Assembly: GCA_014647935.1 (NCBI GenBank)
Contig: BMQD01000017.1
Span: forward strand, 1 to 64,000
From: Planomonospora parontospora
Lineage (GTDB): Bacteria > Actinomycetota > Actinomycetes > Streptosporangiales > Streptosporangiaceae
DNA length: 64,000 nt
Reading direction: 5' to 3'
The notes beneath the pieces are model-generated. The model saw only the letters and a list, made by a program, of their open reading frames with translations, was not told the origin of the DNA and searched no databases. Positions within the stretch are counted from its first letter, which is position 1, and every line of letters begins with the position of its first letter. Shown piece after piece: positions 50,507-58,189 of this stretch. Both the position numbers and the translations under genes were made by a program.

Positions 50507-51004
50507 TCATGCCTCCTCCACCCGCTCCTCCGCCATGATCTCGGCCGCGCGGTGCACGGCCTTGACGATGTTCTGGTAGCCCGTGCACCGGCACAGGTTG
50601 CCGGAGACGCCCTCCAGCACCTCCTCGGCGGTCGGCGCGGGGTTCTCCCGCAGCAGCGCGGTCACCGTGCACAGGAACCCGGGGGTGCAGAACCCGCACT
50701 GCAGGCCGTGGCACTCGGCGAACGCCCGCTGCACCGGCGACATCCGCGCCCCGTCGGCGAGCCCCTCGACGGTGGTGATCTCGTGCCCGTCGGCGGTGAC
50801 CGCGAACATCAGGCAGGAGCGGACCGGCTCGCCGTCCATCAGGACCGTGCAGCACCCGCACACCCCGTGCTCGCAGCCGACGTGCGTGCCGGTCAGCCCC
50901 AGGTCGTGCCGGAGGCAGTCGGACAGCAGCCGCCGCCCCGGCACCCGGGTCCGCCGGACCACGCCGTTGACGGTCAGCGCGATCTCGTGCGCCGTCTCAC
51001 CCAT
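50507..51004 (-). CDS. Molybdenum hydroxylase [2Fe-2S] subunit (CoxS-like)
   Basis: This encodes 165 aa. Two [2Fe-2S] clusters are supported: the plant-ferredoxin type C-E-H-G-V-C-G-C-C-T-V with a distal Cys near residue 64, and the C-G-F-C-T-P-G-F plus C-R-C-T-G-Y type. It passes electrons from the molybdenum site to FAD. Its start overlaps the FAD-subunit stop by 8 bp. Confidence 0.95.
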   Translation of the reverse strand: MGETAHEIALTVNGVVRRTRVPGRRLLSDCLRHDLGLTGTHVGCEHGVCGCCTVLMDGEPVRSCLMFAVTADGHEITTVEGLADGARMSPVQRAFAECHGLQCGFCTPGFLCTVTALLRENPAPTAEEVLEGVSGNLCRCTGYQNIVKAVHRAAEIMAEERVEEA

Positions 51005-52046
51005 GCGCCCCCTCCTGCCCCGCGGTCCCTCCGTCGCGTCCCACGACGTCCCCCGCCCCGCGCCCCATCGCGCGTCCCGCGGTGTTCTCCGCGGCGTCCC
51101 CCGCCCCGTGCCCCATCGCGCGTCCCGCCGTGTTCCCCGCGTTCCCCGCGTTCCCCGCGTTCCCCGCGTTCCCCGCCGCGTCCTCCACCGCCGCCCGGGC
51201 GGCCTCCCGGAGCGCCTGCGCGGCCAGCACCCCGGTCAGGTGCCGCCGGTAGTGCGCGGTCGCGTGGATGTCGTCCTCCGGCTCGATCCGCTCCCGCACG
51301 GCCCGCGCCGCCGCCTCCCAGTCGGCCGCGCCGGCCGGCGCGGCCCCGCACGCGGCGGTGACGTCGACGACCACCGGGACGGGCCCGGCGCTCACGCAGG
51401 CCGCCCGCGCCTCGGCGACCCGCAGGTCTCCGTCCAGCCGGACCAGGGCCGCGACCCCGGCCAGGGCGTAGTCGCCGTGCCTGCGCGACACCTCCCGGAA
51501 GGCGGTGCCCGAGCGCGCGGGCAGCGCGGGGAAGAACGCGGAGACGGCCAGTTCGCCCGGGCGGAGCGCCGACTCCAGCGGACCGGTGAAGAACTCCCCC
51601 GCCGCCACGTCCCGCGTGCCCCCGCGCCGCGCGAGCCGTACCGAGCCGCCGAGCAGCGCCAGTACGGCCGGCAGTTCGGCGGCCGGATCGGCGTGCACCA
51701 GACTGCCGACCGCGGTGCCGCGGTTGCGGATCACCGGGTGGGCGACCAGCCGGAGCGCCTGACGCAGCAGCGGCTGGACGGCGGCGGCCCCGGCGGAGCG
51801 CTCCACCTGCGCATGCCGGGCCAGCGCCCCGACCCGGACCCCGTCCGGGCCGGTCTCGACCGCGGCCAGCCCGCCGAGCCGGTTGATGTCGACCAGGTGC
51901 GCGGGGGCGGCCAGCCGCATGTTCATCAGCGGGATGAGGCTCTGGCCGCCGGCGAGCACCTTGCCGTGCTCCCCGGTCCCGGCGAGGACGTCGAGCGCCT
52001 CGCCGAGGGTGCGGGGGGCGTGGTAGCCGAAGGGGGGTGGCTTCAC
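50997..52046 (-). CDS. Molybdenum hydroxylase FAD subunit (CoxM-like) with repeat tail
   Basis: This encodes 349 aa; relatives are usually about 280-290 aa. FAD-binding motifs are A-G-G-Q-S-L-I-P near residues 32-39 and the G-T-A-V-G-S-L-V-H-A-D-P-A-A-E block near 110. The last ~65 residues are extra and low-complexity: an Asn-Ala-Gly run from a 9-bp repeat, then two copies of a 16-residue Gly/Ala unit. Its start lies inside the NCS2 permease stop (ATGA), tying uptake and oxidation together. Confidence 0.92.
   Translation of the reverse strand: MKPPPFGYHAPRTLGEALDVLAGTGEHGKVLAGGQSLIPLMNMRLAAPAHLVDINRLGGLAAVETGPDGVRVGALARHAQVERSAGAAAVQPLLRQALRLVAHPVIRNRGTAVGSLVHADPAAELPAVLALLGGSVRLARRGGTRDVAAGEFFTGPLESALRPGELAVSAFFPALPARSGTAFREVSRRHGDYALAGVAALVRLDGDLRVAEARAACVSAGPVPVVVDVTAACGAAPAGAADWEAAARAVRERIEPEDDIHATAHYRRHLTGVLAAQALREAARAAVEDAAGNAGNAGNAGNAGNTAGRAMGHGAGDAAENTAGRAMGRGAGDVVGRDGGTAGQEGAHG
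51062..51176. repeat. Nested tandem repeats in the FAD-subunit gene
   Basis: GTTCCCCGC occurs five times in a row at 51132-51176 (encoding Gly-Asn-Ala on the minus strand). A 48-bp imperfect repeat lies beside it (GCCCCATCGCGCGTCCCGC at 51062 and 51110). All copies keep the reading frame. Confidence 0.9.
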
Positions 52047-53425
52047 CCGGCGGCTCCGCCCTCGGGCCCCGCCTCCGCCGCGACCGGCCTCCTCCCCCGG
52101 CGGCCTTCGATGGCCCGCAGCAGGTGGTAGCCGGCGAGCACCACGATGGTGCCGAGCGCGATGCCCTCCAGCACGAAGTCGGAGCTGATCATCTGCTTGA
52201 CCGGGCCGATGGCCAGAATGATGCCCGCCCCGACCGGGACCATGTTGACCGGGTCGGAGAAGTCGACCCGGTTCTCGATCCAGATCTTCGCGCCGAGCAG
52301 GCCGATCATGCCGTAGAGGATGACGGTGATGCCGCCGAGCACGCCGCCGGGGGTGGCGGCGACCAGCGCGCCGAACTTCGGGCAGAGGCCGAACAGGATC
52401 GCGATCACCGCCGCGATGTAGTAGGCGGCCGTGGAGTAGACCCTCGTCGCGGCCATGACGCCGATGTTCTCGGCGTAGGTGGTGGTCGGGGAGCCGCCGA
52501 AGGCGCTGGTGACCACGGTGCCGACGCCGTCGCCGATGATCGCCCGGCCCATGTAGGGGTTGACGTCGGTGCCGGTCATCTCACCGACGGCCTTGACGTG
52601 GCCGACGTTCTCGGCGACCAGGGCGATCACCGCGGGGAGTACCAGGATGACGGCGGAGACCTTGAAGTCGGGCCAGTGCATGCCGGGCAGGCCGATCCAG
52701 TCGGCGCTCGCGACCGCGTCGAAGCTCACCCGCGGGTGCGTGTCGACCTTCCCGGTGCCCGCGTTGTAGGCGGTGATGTCCCCGAAGAGCCGGTCGGCCC
52801 CCCAGGACAGGACGAAGCCGATGACCAGGCCGAGCAGGATGCCGATCCGGCCGATGAACCCCCGGAAGAGTACGATGATCACGAAGGTGACCGTCATGGT
52901 GATGAGCGCGATCCACTGGTCCTGCGGCCAGTAGACGTCAGCGACCACGTAGGCCAGGCCGAAGCCGATCAGCATGACGACGGCGCCGGTGACGACCGGC
53001 GGGAAGATCCGGTTGATGACCTGCACGCCGAGCACGTGCATCGCCACGCCGATCAGGGCGAGCACCAGGCCCGCGACGAGGATCGCCCCGGTGACGATCG
53101 CGTCCACCGCGGGGGTGTCGCCGCCGAAGAGCGACCTGATCGCCAGCACGCCGCCCACGAACGAGGCGCTGGTGCCGAGGTAGCTGGGCACCTTGCCCTG
53201 CACGATGAGCAGGAACAGGATCGTCGCGATCCCGGAGAACATGATGGCGACGTTCGGGTCCAGCCCCATGACCAGGGGGAAGACGAACGTCGCACCGAAC
53301 ATCGCGATGACGTGCTGGGCCCCGAACCCGACCATGCGCGGCCAGGACAGCCGCTCGTCCGGCCTGACGACCTCACCGGGCGCGAGCGTCTTTCCGTCTC
53401 CGTGTTTCGTCCAACCTGCAACCAT
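52043..53425 (-). CDS. NCS2 family nucleobase permease
   Basis: This encodes 460 aa from ATG 53425, just after an AGGTGG site; upstream frame codons are filler. It has about 12-14 hydrophobic helices. Family segments are G-A-Q-H-V-I-A-M-F-G-A-T, A-E-N-V-G-H-V and F-G-G-S-P-T-T-T-Y-A-E-N-I-G. It is of the UraA/RutG uracil-xanthine symporter type. The coupled molybdenum hydroxylase suggests a purine or other oxidisable N-heterocycle as substrate, although the family motif alone looks closer to uracil carriers. Confidence 0.93.
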   Translation of the reverse strand: MVAGWTKHGDGKTLAPGEVVRPDERLSWPRMVGFGAQHVIAMFGATFVFPLVMGLDPNVAIMFSGIATILFLLIVQGKVPSYLGTSASFVGGVLAIRSLFGGDTPAVDAIVTGAILVAGLVLALIGVAMHVLGVQVINRIFPPVVTGAVVMLIGFGLAYVVADVYWPQDQWIALITMTVTFVIIVLFRGFIGRIGILLGLVIGFVLSWGADRLFGDITAYNAGTGKVDTHPRVSFDAVASADWIGLPGMHWPDFKVSAVILVLPAVIALVAENVGHVKAVGEMTGTDVNPYMGRAIIGDGVGTVVTSAFGGSPTTTYAENIGVMAATRVYSTAAYYIAAVIAILFGLCPKFGALVAATPGGVLGGITVILYGMIGLLGAKIWIENRVDFSDPVNMVPVGAGIILAIGPVKQMISSDFVLEGIALGTIVVLAGYHLLRAIEGRRGRRPVAAEAGPEGGAAG

Positions 53426-53695
53426 CAAGCCCACCTCTCCCGGGCCGTCGGTCGGTGGCCGCCCCGCAGGCGCTCCCTCCGGCGGATCTCCTTGCTGCCG
53501 TTGCGGGCACATTAGGCCCGTCGACACGGCCGTACATCAGCATGATCTGCCAAATCCGACCCGCTGACCAGGGGAGCCCTCGCGCGCCGCCGGCGCGGGA
53601 CCGCCGCCGGCGGGCCGCGGGCCCCGCGGGCACGGGCCTCCGCCGTACGGCCGGGCCCGGCCCGGTGGGCGCGGGACGGCCCGGGGCGGGCCCGC

Positions 53696-53920
53696 TCAGG
53701 CGGATCCGGGGGCGACGACGTGGATCTCGAAGCCGTCGCCGGTGACGACCTGGCCCGCACGGATCTTGCAGGTCTTGCGGGTCTCGACCTCGCCGTCGAC
53801 CATCACGTCCCCGAGGGAGATGAGGTACTTGGCCTGACCGCCGGTGTCGGTCACGGCGCAGTACTTCAGCAGGTCGCACAGGGGGATGTAGTCGGTCTCC
53901 AGCTCAAAGGTCTCGTTCAC
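53696..53920 (-). CDS. S4-domain RNA-binding protein (YbcJ-like)
   Basis: This encodes 74 aa, nearly all one S4 domain: L-C-D-L-L-K-Y, then G-G-Q-A-K-Y-L-I-S-L-G-D-V-M-V-D-G-E-V-E-T-R-K-T-C-K-I. It matches E. coli YbcJ in length and pattern; these bind RNA but the target is unknown. GTG 53920 is chosen because TATGCT lies 6 nt upstream (leaderless). A GTG at 53926 directly abuts the -10 and is less likely. Confidence 0.88.
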   Translation of the reverse strand: MNETFELETDYIPLCDLLKYCAVTDTGGQAKYLISLGDVMVDGEVETRKTCKIRAGQVVTGDGFEIHVVAPGSA

Positions 53921-54062
53921 GGCCACAGCATAGGGCCGAGCGGCGGAAGGGGGCCGCAGAGGACGCGGCGGCCGCCCTCGGAGCCGGCGCCCGGACACCG
54001 CCCGGAGCGGACACCGGACGAGCACGGGACGGGCACGGTCCTGCGCCCCGCCCGGGCACCGG

Positions 54063-55625
54063 TCAGATGCCGCGCATGCGCAGCACGTGCAGCGCCAGGG
54101 TCAGGTTGAGCCGCAGGTGGGCGTCCTCGGTGAAGTTGCCGAGCAGCCGCTCCAGCTTGCCGATCCGGTAGCGCAGCGTGTTGTAGTGGAAGTGCAGCCG
54201 CCGCGCCGTCTCGGCGACGTTGAGATTGGTCTCCAGCAGCACCTGGAGCGTCCGGCGCAGGTCGGCGTTCTCGGGGTCGTCGTCGGAGGCCAGCGGGCCG
54301 AGGGTCTCGCGGACGAAGGCGTGCAGCTCGGCGGTGTCGCTGACCAGCGAGAGCAGCCGGTAGACCCCGAGCTGGTCGAAGTGGGCGACCGCGCCGGGAC
54401 CGTGCAGCTGGCGGCCGACCCTGGTGGCCTTCAGCGCCTGGCCGTACGCCTCGGGCAGCGCCTCCGCGCCGGAGGCCGTACGGCTGGCGCCGGTGGAGAA
54501 GGTGGCGGACGGCCCGTCGGCGAAGGCGGCCGCGGCGTCCCTGGCCAGGCGGACGGGGTCCACGGCGGCGTCCACGACCGCGACGACCTCGTGGGAGAAC
54601 CCGGCCACCGCCCCGCGCGGGTCGTGGCGGCGCAGCGCGGCGACCCAGCAGGCGACCAGGCGGTCCTGGACGAGCCGCTCGTCCCCCTCGGGGTCGAGCT
54701 CGGCCACCAGCACCGTGACCGGGCGCCGCAGGTCCCAGCCGAAGGCCCTGGCCCGCGAGGCGACCCGGTCGGAACCGCCCGCCCGGCCGGTCAGCACGTC
54801 GCGCAGGAAGTCGGCGCGGTACTTGCTCTCGACGGCGTTGACCGCCTCCTGGCGGGTGATGACGAGGGCGGCGACGGTGGCGGCGCGCTCCAGGATGCCG
54901 ACGTCGCTCTCGCCCACCTGCCCGGCGGGGCCGCACGCGACGATCCGGCCGTGGTGGTGCCCGCCCGCCACAACGGGCACGACCGTGCGGCGGCCCTCGG
55001 GCGCGGTGCGCAGCGCGGCCAGGCAGTCGGCCGGCCCCGCCGACGCCAGCACCTGCCCGGCTCCGTCGAGCACGGCCACCGCCACGTCGAGCAGCCCGGC
55101 CACCTCGGCGGCCACCTCGCGCAGCCCGCCCCCGGCCAGCACGACCGCGACCAGCGCCCGGTGCGCCTCCTCGGCACGGGCCAGCACGGCGGCCTGCCGG
55201 TTGAGGATGTCGGTGAGGACCTGGTTGAGGATGTCGTCGAAGCCGACGTCGTCGGGGAGCAGGATCAGCGGGAAGCCCAGCCGGTCGGCCTGCTCGGCCA
55301 TCTCGCCGGGCAGCTCGTCCAGGTAGCGGCCGAGCTTGATGGCGAGCGCGGCCAGGCCCCGCTCGTCCAGGTCGGCCACGAGCCGGTCGAGCGACTGCGG
55401 GGTGTTGCGCAGCGGGTAGCCGGTGGTGAGCAGCAGTTCGTGGGGCTTGACCCAGGCGAGGATGTCCGGGACCTCCATCACGTTGAGCCGCTGCACGACC
55501 CGGTCCAGCCCTCCGGCGCCCGCGATCAGGCGGGCGCCGGCCAGCGTCGAGACGCCCAGGACCTCCCCCACCGAGACGCCGTGGATGATCGTGCCGGTGC
55601 TGGCCAGGCGTACAGGGGGCTCCAT
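54063..55625 (-). CDS. PucR-family transcriptional regulator
   Basis: This encodes 520 aa. The N-terminal PucR domain (~residues 20-135), a middle GGDEF-like/CdaR domain and a C-terminal HTH_30 (L-L-E-T-N-L-N-V-A-E-T-A-R-R-L-H-F-H-Y-N-T-L-R-Y-R-I, ~468-493) are in the standard order. PucR proteins commonly activate purine, allantoin or other nitrogen catabolism. It is divergent from the AllH-FdrA-AllG-like operon across 127 bp and is its likely regulator. No ribosome site precedes the ATG. Confidence 0.92.
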   Translation of the reverse strand: MEPPVRLASTGTIIHGVSVGEVLGVSTLAGARLIAGAGGLDRVVQRLNVMEVPDILAWVKPHELLLTTGYPLRNTPQSLDRLVADLDERGLAALAIKLGRYLDELPGEMAEQADRLGFPLILLPDDVGFDDILNQVLTDILNRQAAVLARAEEAHRALVAVVLAGGGLREVAAEVAGLLDVAVAVLDGAGQVLASAGPADCLAALRTAPEGRRTVVPVVAGGHHHGRIVACGPAGQVGESDVGILERAATVAALVITRQEAVNAVESKYRADFLRDVLTGRAGGSDRVASRARAFGWDLRRPVTVLVAELDPEGDERLVQDRLVACWVAALRRHDPRGAVAGFSHEVVAVVDAAVDPVRLARDAAAAFADGPSATFSTGASRTASGAEALPEAYGQALKATRVGRQLHGPGAVAHFDQLGVYRLLSLVSDTAELHAFVRETLGPLASDDDPENADLRRTLQVLLETNLNVAETARRLHFHYNTLRYRIGKLERLLGNFTEDAHLRLNLTLALHVLRMRGI

Positions 55626-55663
55626 GTGGTGATTGTGGCCGATAGGGCCGTCTGTCAGGAAGA

Positions 55664-55688
55664 GCCAACCTTTCCGCGGACTGTTGGC
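55664..55688. promoter_or_regulatory. Inverted repeat between pucR-like and allH-like genes
   Basis: GCCAAC (55664-55669) and GTTGGC (55683-55688) are perfectly inverted with centres 19 bp apart, mid-way in the 127-bp divergent region. The TTGG core recalls known PucR sites. Confidence 0.45.
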
Positions 55689-55752
55689 AGCTTTCTCCGT
55701 ACGGGGTGATCTGGCTCCGCTCTAGCGTCGGGCTCGTGGATGGGGAGGCCCG

Positions 55753-56670
55753 ATGACCGTTGGAACGCGCCCGGGGGCGCGGCGGATCCCGGCGCGGACG
55801 TACGCGACCGGCGCGGCCAGCACGGCGCTGCGGCCGCTGCTGGAGTCGCCCCGCCGCCCGGCGCGGGTGCTGGCGGCGTTTCCCGCCGGGGTCTACCTGG
55901 AGGTGCGCGCGGAGCTCGAACCGCACGTGATCGCGGTGGTCAACGGGGACGCCGTCCGGCTGCCCAACGCGATGGTCGTCGCCGATCCCGTGCCGCGCGT
56001 CGCGGTGGGCGGCGAGGCCTGGGTGGGGGACGGCTCGATCGAGCTCGGGCGGCTCGGCCTGCGGGTCCGCCGCTGGTGGGACCCGGCTCCGCCGCTCGGC
56101 CCGGCCGACCCGGTACGGCTGGCGCGCGCGCTGCCCCTGCTGGCCGAGCTGTGCGACGCCTCCCCCCGGCGCCCGGGGCTGGAGGGCAGCGGAGCCGCGG
56201 AGCTGCTGGCCGACGGTTGCGCGGAGGCCTCGCTGCTGCGCAGCCTCACCGCCGCCGAGCAGCTCATCGGGCTGGGTCCCGGCCTCACCCCGAGCGGCGA
56301 CGACATGCTCGCCGGGCTGCTGGTGGCGCTGCGCCACCTGGGAGCGGCCGCCGGGGTGGAGCGGGCGGTCTGGCTGGCCGACTGGCTGGCCGCCGCGGTC
56401 ACTTTCGACGCCCGCGGCAGGACCACGCCCATCTCGGCGACGCTGCTGCACTGCGCGGCGCGGGGCGAGGCCAGCGGCGAGGTGCTGGCCGTCCTGCGCG
56501 CGTTGACCGGGCGCCAGCCTCTGCAGCCCACGCTGGGCCGGCTGCTCTGGCTCGGCCACACCTCCGGCGCCGACCTGGCCTGGGGACTGCGCATCGGGCT
56601 CGCCGCCGTCCTCTGCCTCGCGGACCGCGCGGGCCGGTCGATCTCGAAGGTGGGAGCGGGTGGGAGCTGA
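55753..56670 (+). CDS. DUF2877 protein, AllH-like
   Basis: This encodes 305 aa with GGGGAGG 5 nt before the ATG. The DUF2877 signature G-L-G-P-G-L-T-P-S-G-D-D-M-L-A-G lies near residues 176-191, followed by T-T-P-I-S-A-T. In enterobacteria AllF (FdrA), AllG and AllH together are reported to form the oxamate carbamoyltransferase that ends anaerobic allantoin breakdown, giving oxamate and carbamoyl phosphate. Here the same three families are adjacent and overlapping. The FdrA gene starts inside this gene. Confidence 0.88.
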   Translation: MTVGTRPGARRIPARTYATGAASTALRPLLESPRRPARVLAAFPAGVYLEVRAELEPHVIAVVNGDAVRLPNAMVVADPVPRVAVGGEAWVGDGSIELGRLGLRVRRWWDPAPPLGPADPVRLARALPLLAELCDASPRRPGLEGSGAAELLADGCAEASLLRSLTAAEQLIGLGPGLTPSGDDMLAGLLVALRHLGAAAGVERAVWLADWLAAAVTFDARGRTTPISATLLHCAARGEASGEVLAVLRALTGRQPLQPTLGRLLWLGHTSGADLAWGLRIGLAAVLCLADRAGRSISKVGAGGS

Positions 56671-58189
56671 ACGGCCGGGCACCGATCTGGTGCGGGTGCG
56701 TACCGGGATCTATCACGATTCGGTGAGCCTGATGCGGGTCAGCCGGGCCGCGGCCGCCCTGCCCGGGGTGGAGGTCGCGGTGGTGGCCATGGCCACCGGG
56801 CTCAACCTCGACATCGCCGCCGAGCTGGGCTTCGAACTCCCCGCCGCCGGGCCCACCGACCTGCTGGTGGCGCTGCGGGCCGCCGACGGGGACGCGGCCG
56901 AGCGGGCCGCCGCCGAGGTCGACGGGCTCCTGGCGGCACTCGCCGCCCGGGCCGGGGGCGCGACCGGGGGCGAGGAGCCGCCGCGCACCGTGCGCGCCGC
57001 CGTCCGGGCCGCGAGCGGGGCCGCGACGCTGGCGCTGGTCTCCGTCCCGGGGCCGTACGCGTTCGCCGAGGCGATGGACGCGGTGGAGGCCGGGCTGTCG
57101 GTGATGGTCTTCAGCGACAACGTCCCGGTGGAGCAGGAGGTGCTGCTCAAGCGGCGGGCCGCCGAGCGCGGCGTGCTGGTCATGGGGCCGGACTGCGGCA
57201 CCGCCGTGGTCGGCGGGACCGGCCTCGGGTTCGCCAACGTGCTCCGGCCCGGGCCGGTCGGGATCGTGGCCGCCTCGGGGACCGGCGCGCAGCAGGTGGC
57301 GTGCCTGCTGGACCTGGCGGGCGTGGGGGTGAGCCACGTACTCGGCGTCGGCGGGCGCGACCTGTCGGCGCGGGTGGGCGGCCTGTCCACACTCCGCGCC
57401 CTGGAGTCGCTCGACGCCGACCCCGCGACCGAGCTGATCGTGCTGGTCTCCAAGCCCCCGGACGCGGAGGTGGCGGAGGCCGTCCGGCAGGCGGCCGGCG
57501 GGCTCGCCACCCCGGTGGTGACCGCTTTCCCCGGCCGGGCGTCCAGTCACGGGCCGGACGACCTGACCTCGGCCGCCGAGGACGTGCTGCGCGCGCTGGG
57601 GGTGAAGGTCCCCGAGTGGCCGTCCTGGCCCGCCGCCGGGCCGCACGCGCCCGCCGCGGGCGACGCCGCGCGCTCCGGGCCGGTCCCGGACGGCGGGGCG
57701 AACGGGGCCTCAGCCGGCGCGGTCTCGGACGGCGGCATGGCGGACGGCGCCGCGGCGACCGGGCGGGCGCGGGTGCTGCACGGGATCTACTCGGGCGGCA
57801 CGCTCTGCACGGAGGCGGCCCTGGTCGCCGGGACCGGCGGCTTCACCGACTACGGCGACGACGCCTACACCCGGGGCCGCGCCCACCCGATGATCGATCC
57901 GGCGCTCCGCCTGGAGGCCCTGGCCGCGGTGCCCCCCGGCGACGCGGTCCTGCTCGACGTGGTGCTCGGCCACGGCGCCGACCCCGATCCCGCCGGGCGG
58001 CTCGCGCCCGCCGTCGCCGCCGCCGTCGCGCGCGGCGTGTCCGTGACCGTCGCGCTGGTCGGCTCCGGGGGCGACCCGCAGGGACTGGCCGCCCAGGCCG
58101 GGGCGCTGTGCGCGGCGGGAGCGGACGTGTTCGCCTCCAACGCCCTCGCCGCCCGGCACGCGGCCCGCCTGACCGGAGGTGCCCGATGA
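56660..58189 (+). CDS. fdrA: FdrA (AllF-like), succinyl-CoA-synthetase-fold protein
   Basis: This encodes 509 aa from GTG 56660, overlapping AllH-like by 11 bp, with AGGTGGGAG upstream. The N-terminal half has CoA-ligase-like Rossmann segments (V-F-S-D-N-V-P-V-E-Q-E, M-G-P-D-C-G-T-A, V-A-A-S-G-T-G-A-Q-Q-V). The C-terminal half resumes with L-H-G-I-Y-S-G-G-T-L-C and G-H-G-A-D-P-D-P. A Gly/Ala-rich insertion near residues 328-368 separates them and is longer than I expect. FdrA was named as a suppressor of dominant-negative ftsH and later assigned to AllF. Confidence 0.9.
   Translation: MGAERPGTDLVRVRTGIYHDSVSLMRVSRAAAALPGVEVAVVAMATGLNLDIAAELGFELPAAGPTDLLVALRAADGDAAERAAAEVDGLLAALAARAGGATGGEEPPRTVRAAVRAASGAATLALVSVPGPYAFAEAMDAVEAGLSVMVFSDNVPVEQEVLLKRRAAERGVLVMGPDCGTAVVGGTGLGFANVLRPGPVGIVAASGTGAQQVACLLDLAGVGVSHVLGVGGRDLSARVGGLSTLRALESLDADPATELIVLVSKPPDAEVAEAVRQAAGGLATPVVTAFPGRASSHGPDDLTSAAEDVLRALGVKVPEWPSWPAAGPHAPAAGDAARSGPVPDGGANGASAGAVSDGGMADGAAATGRARVLHGIYSGGTLCTEAALVAGTGGFTDYGDDAYTRGRAHPMIDPALRLEALAAVPPGDAVLLDVVLGHGADPDPAGRLAPAVAAAVARGVSVTVALVGSGGDPQGLAAQAGALCAAGADVFASNALAARHAARLTGGAR

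Noticed and set aside
48031-52046. CO dehydrogenase annotation for the three-subunit enzyme
   Set aside because: The large-subunit loop is P-Y-R-G-A-G-R, whereas CO-oxidising form I enzymes carry A-Y-x-C-S-F-R. The coupled nucleobase permease also points elsewhere.
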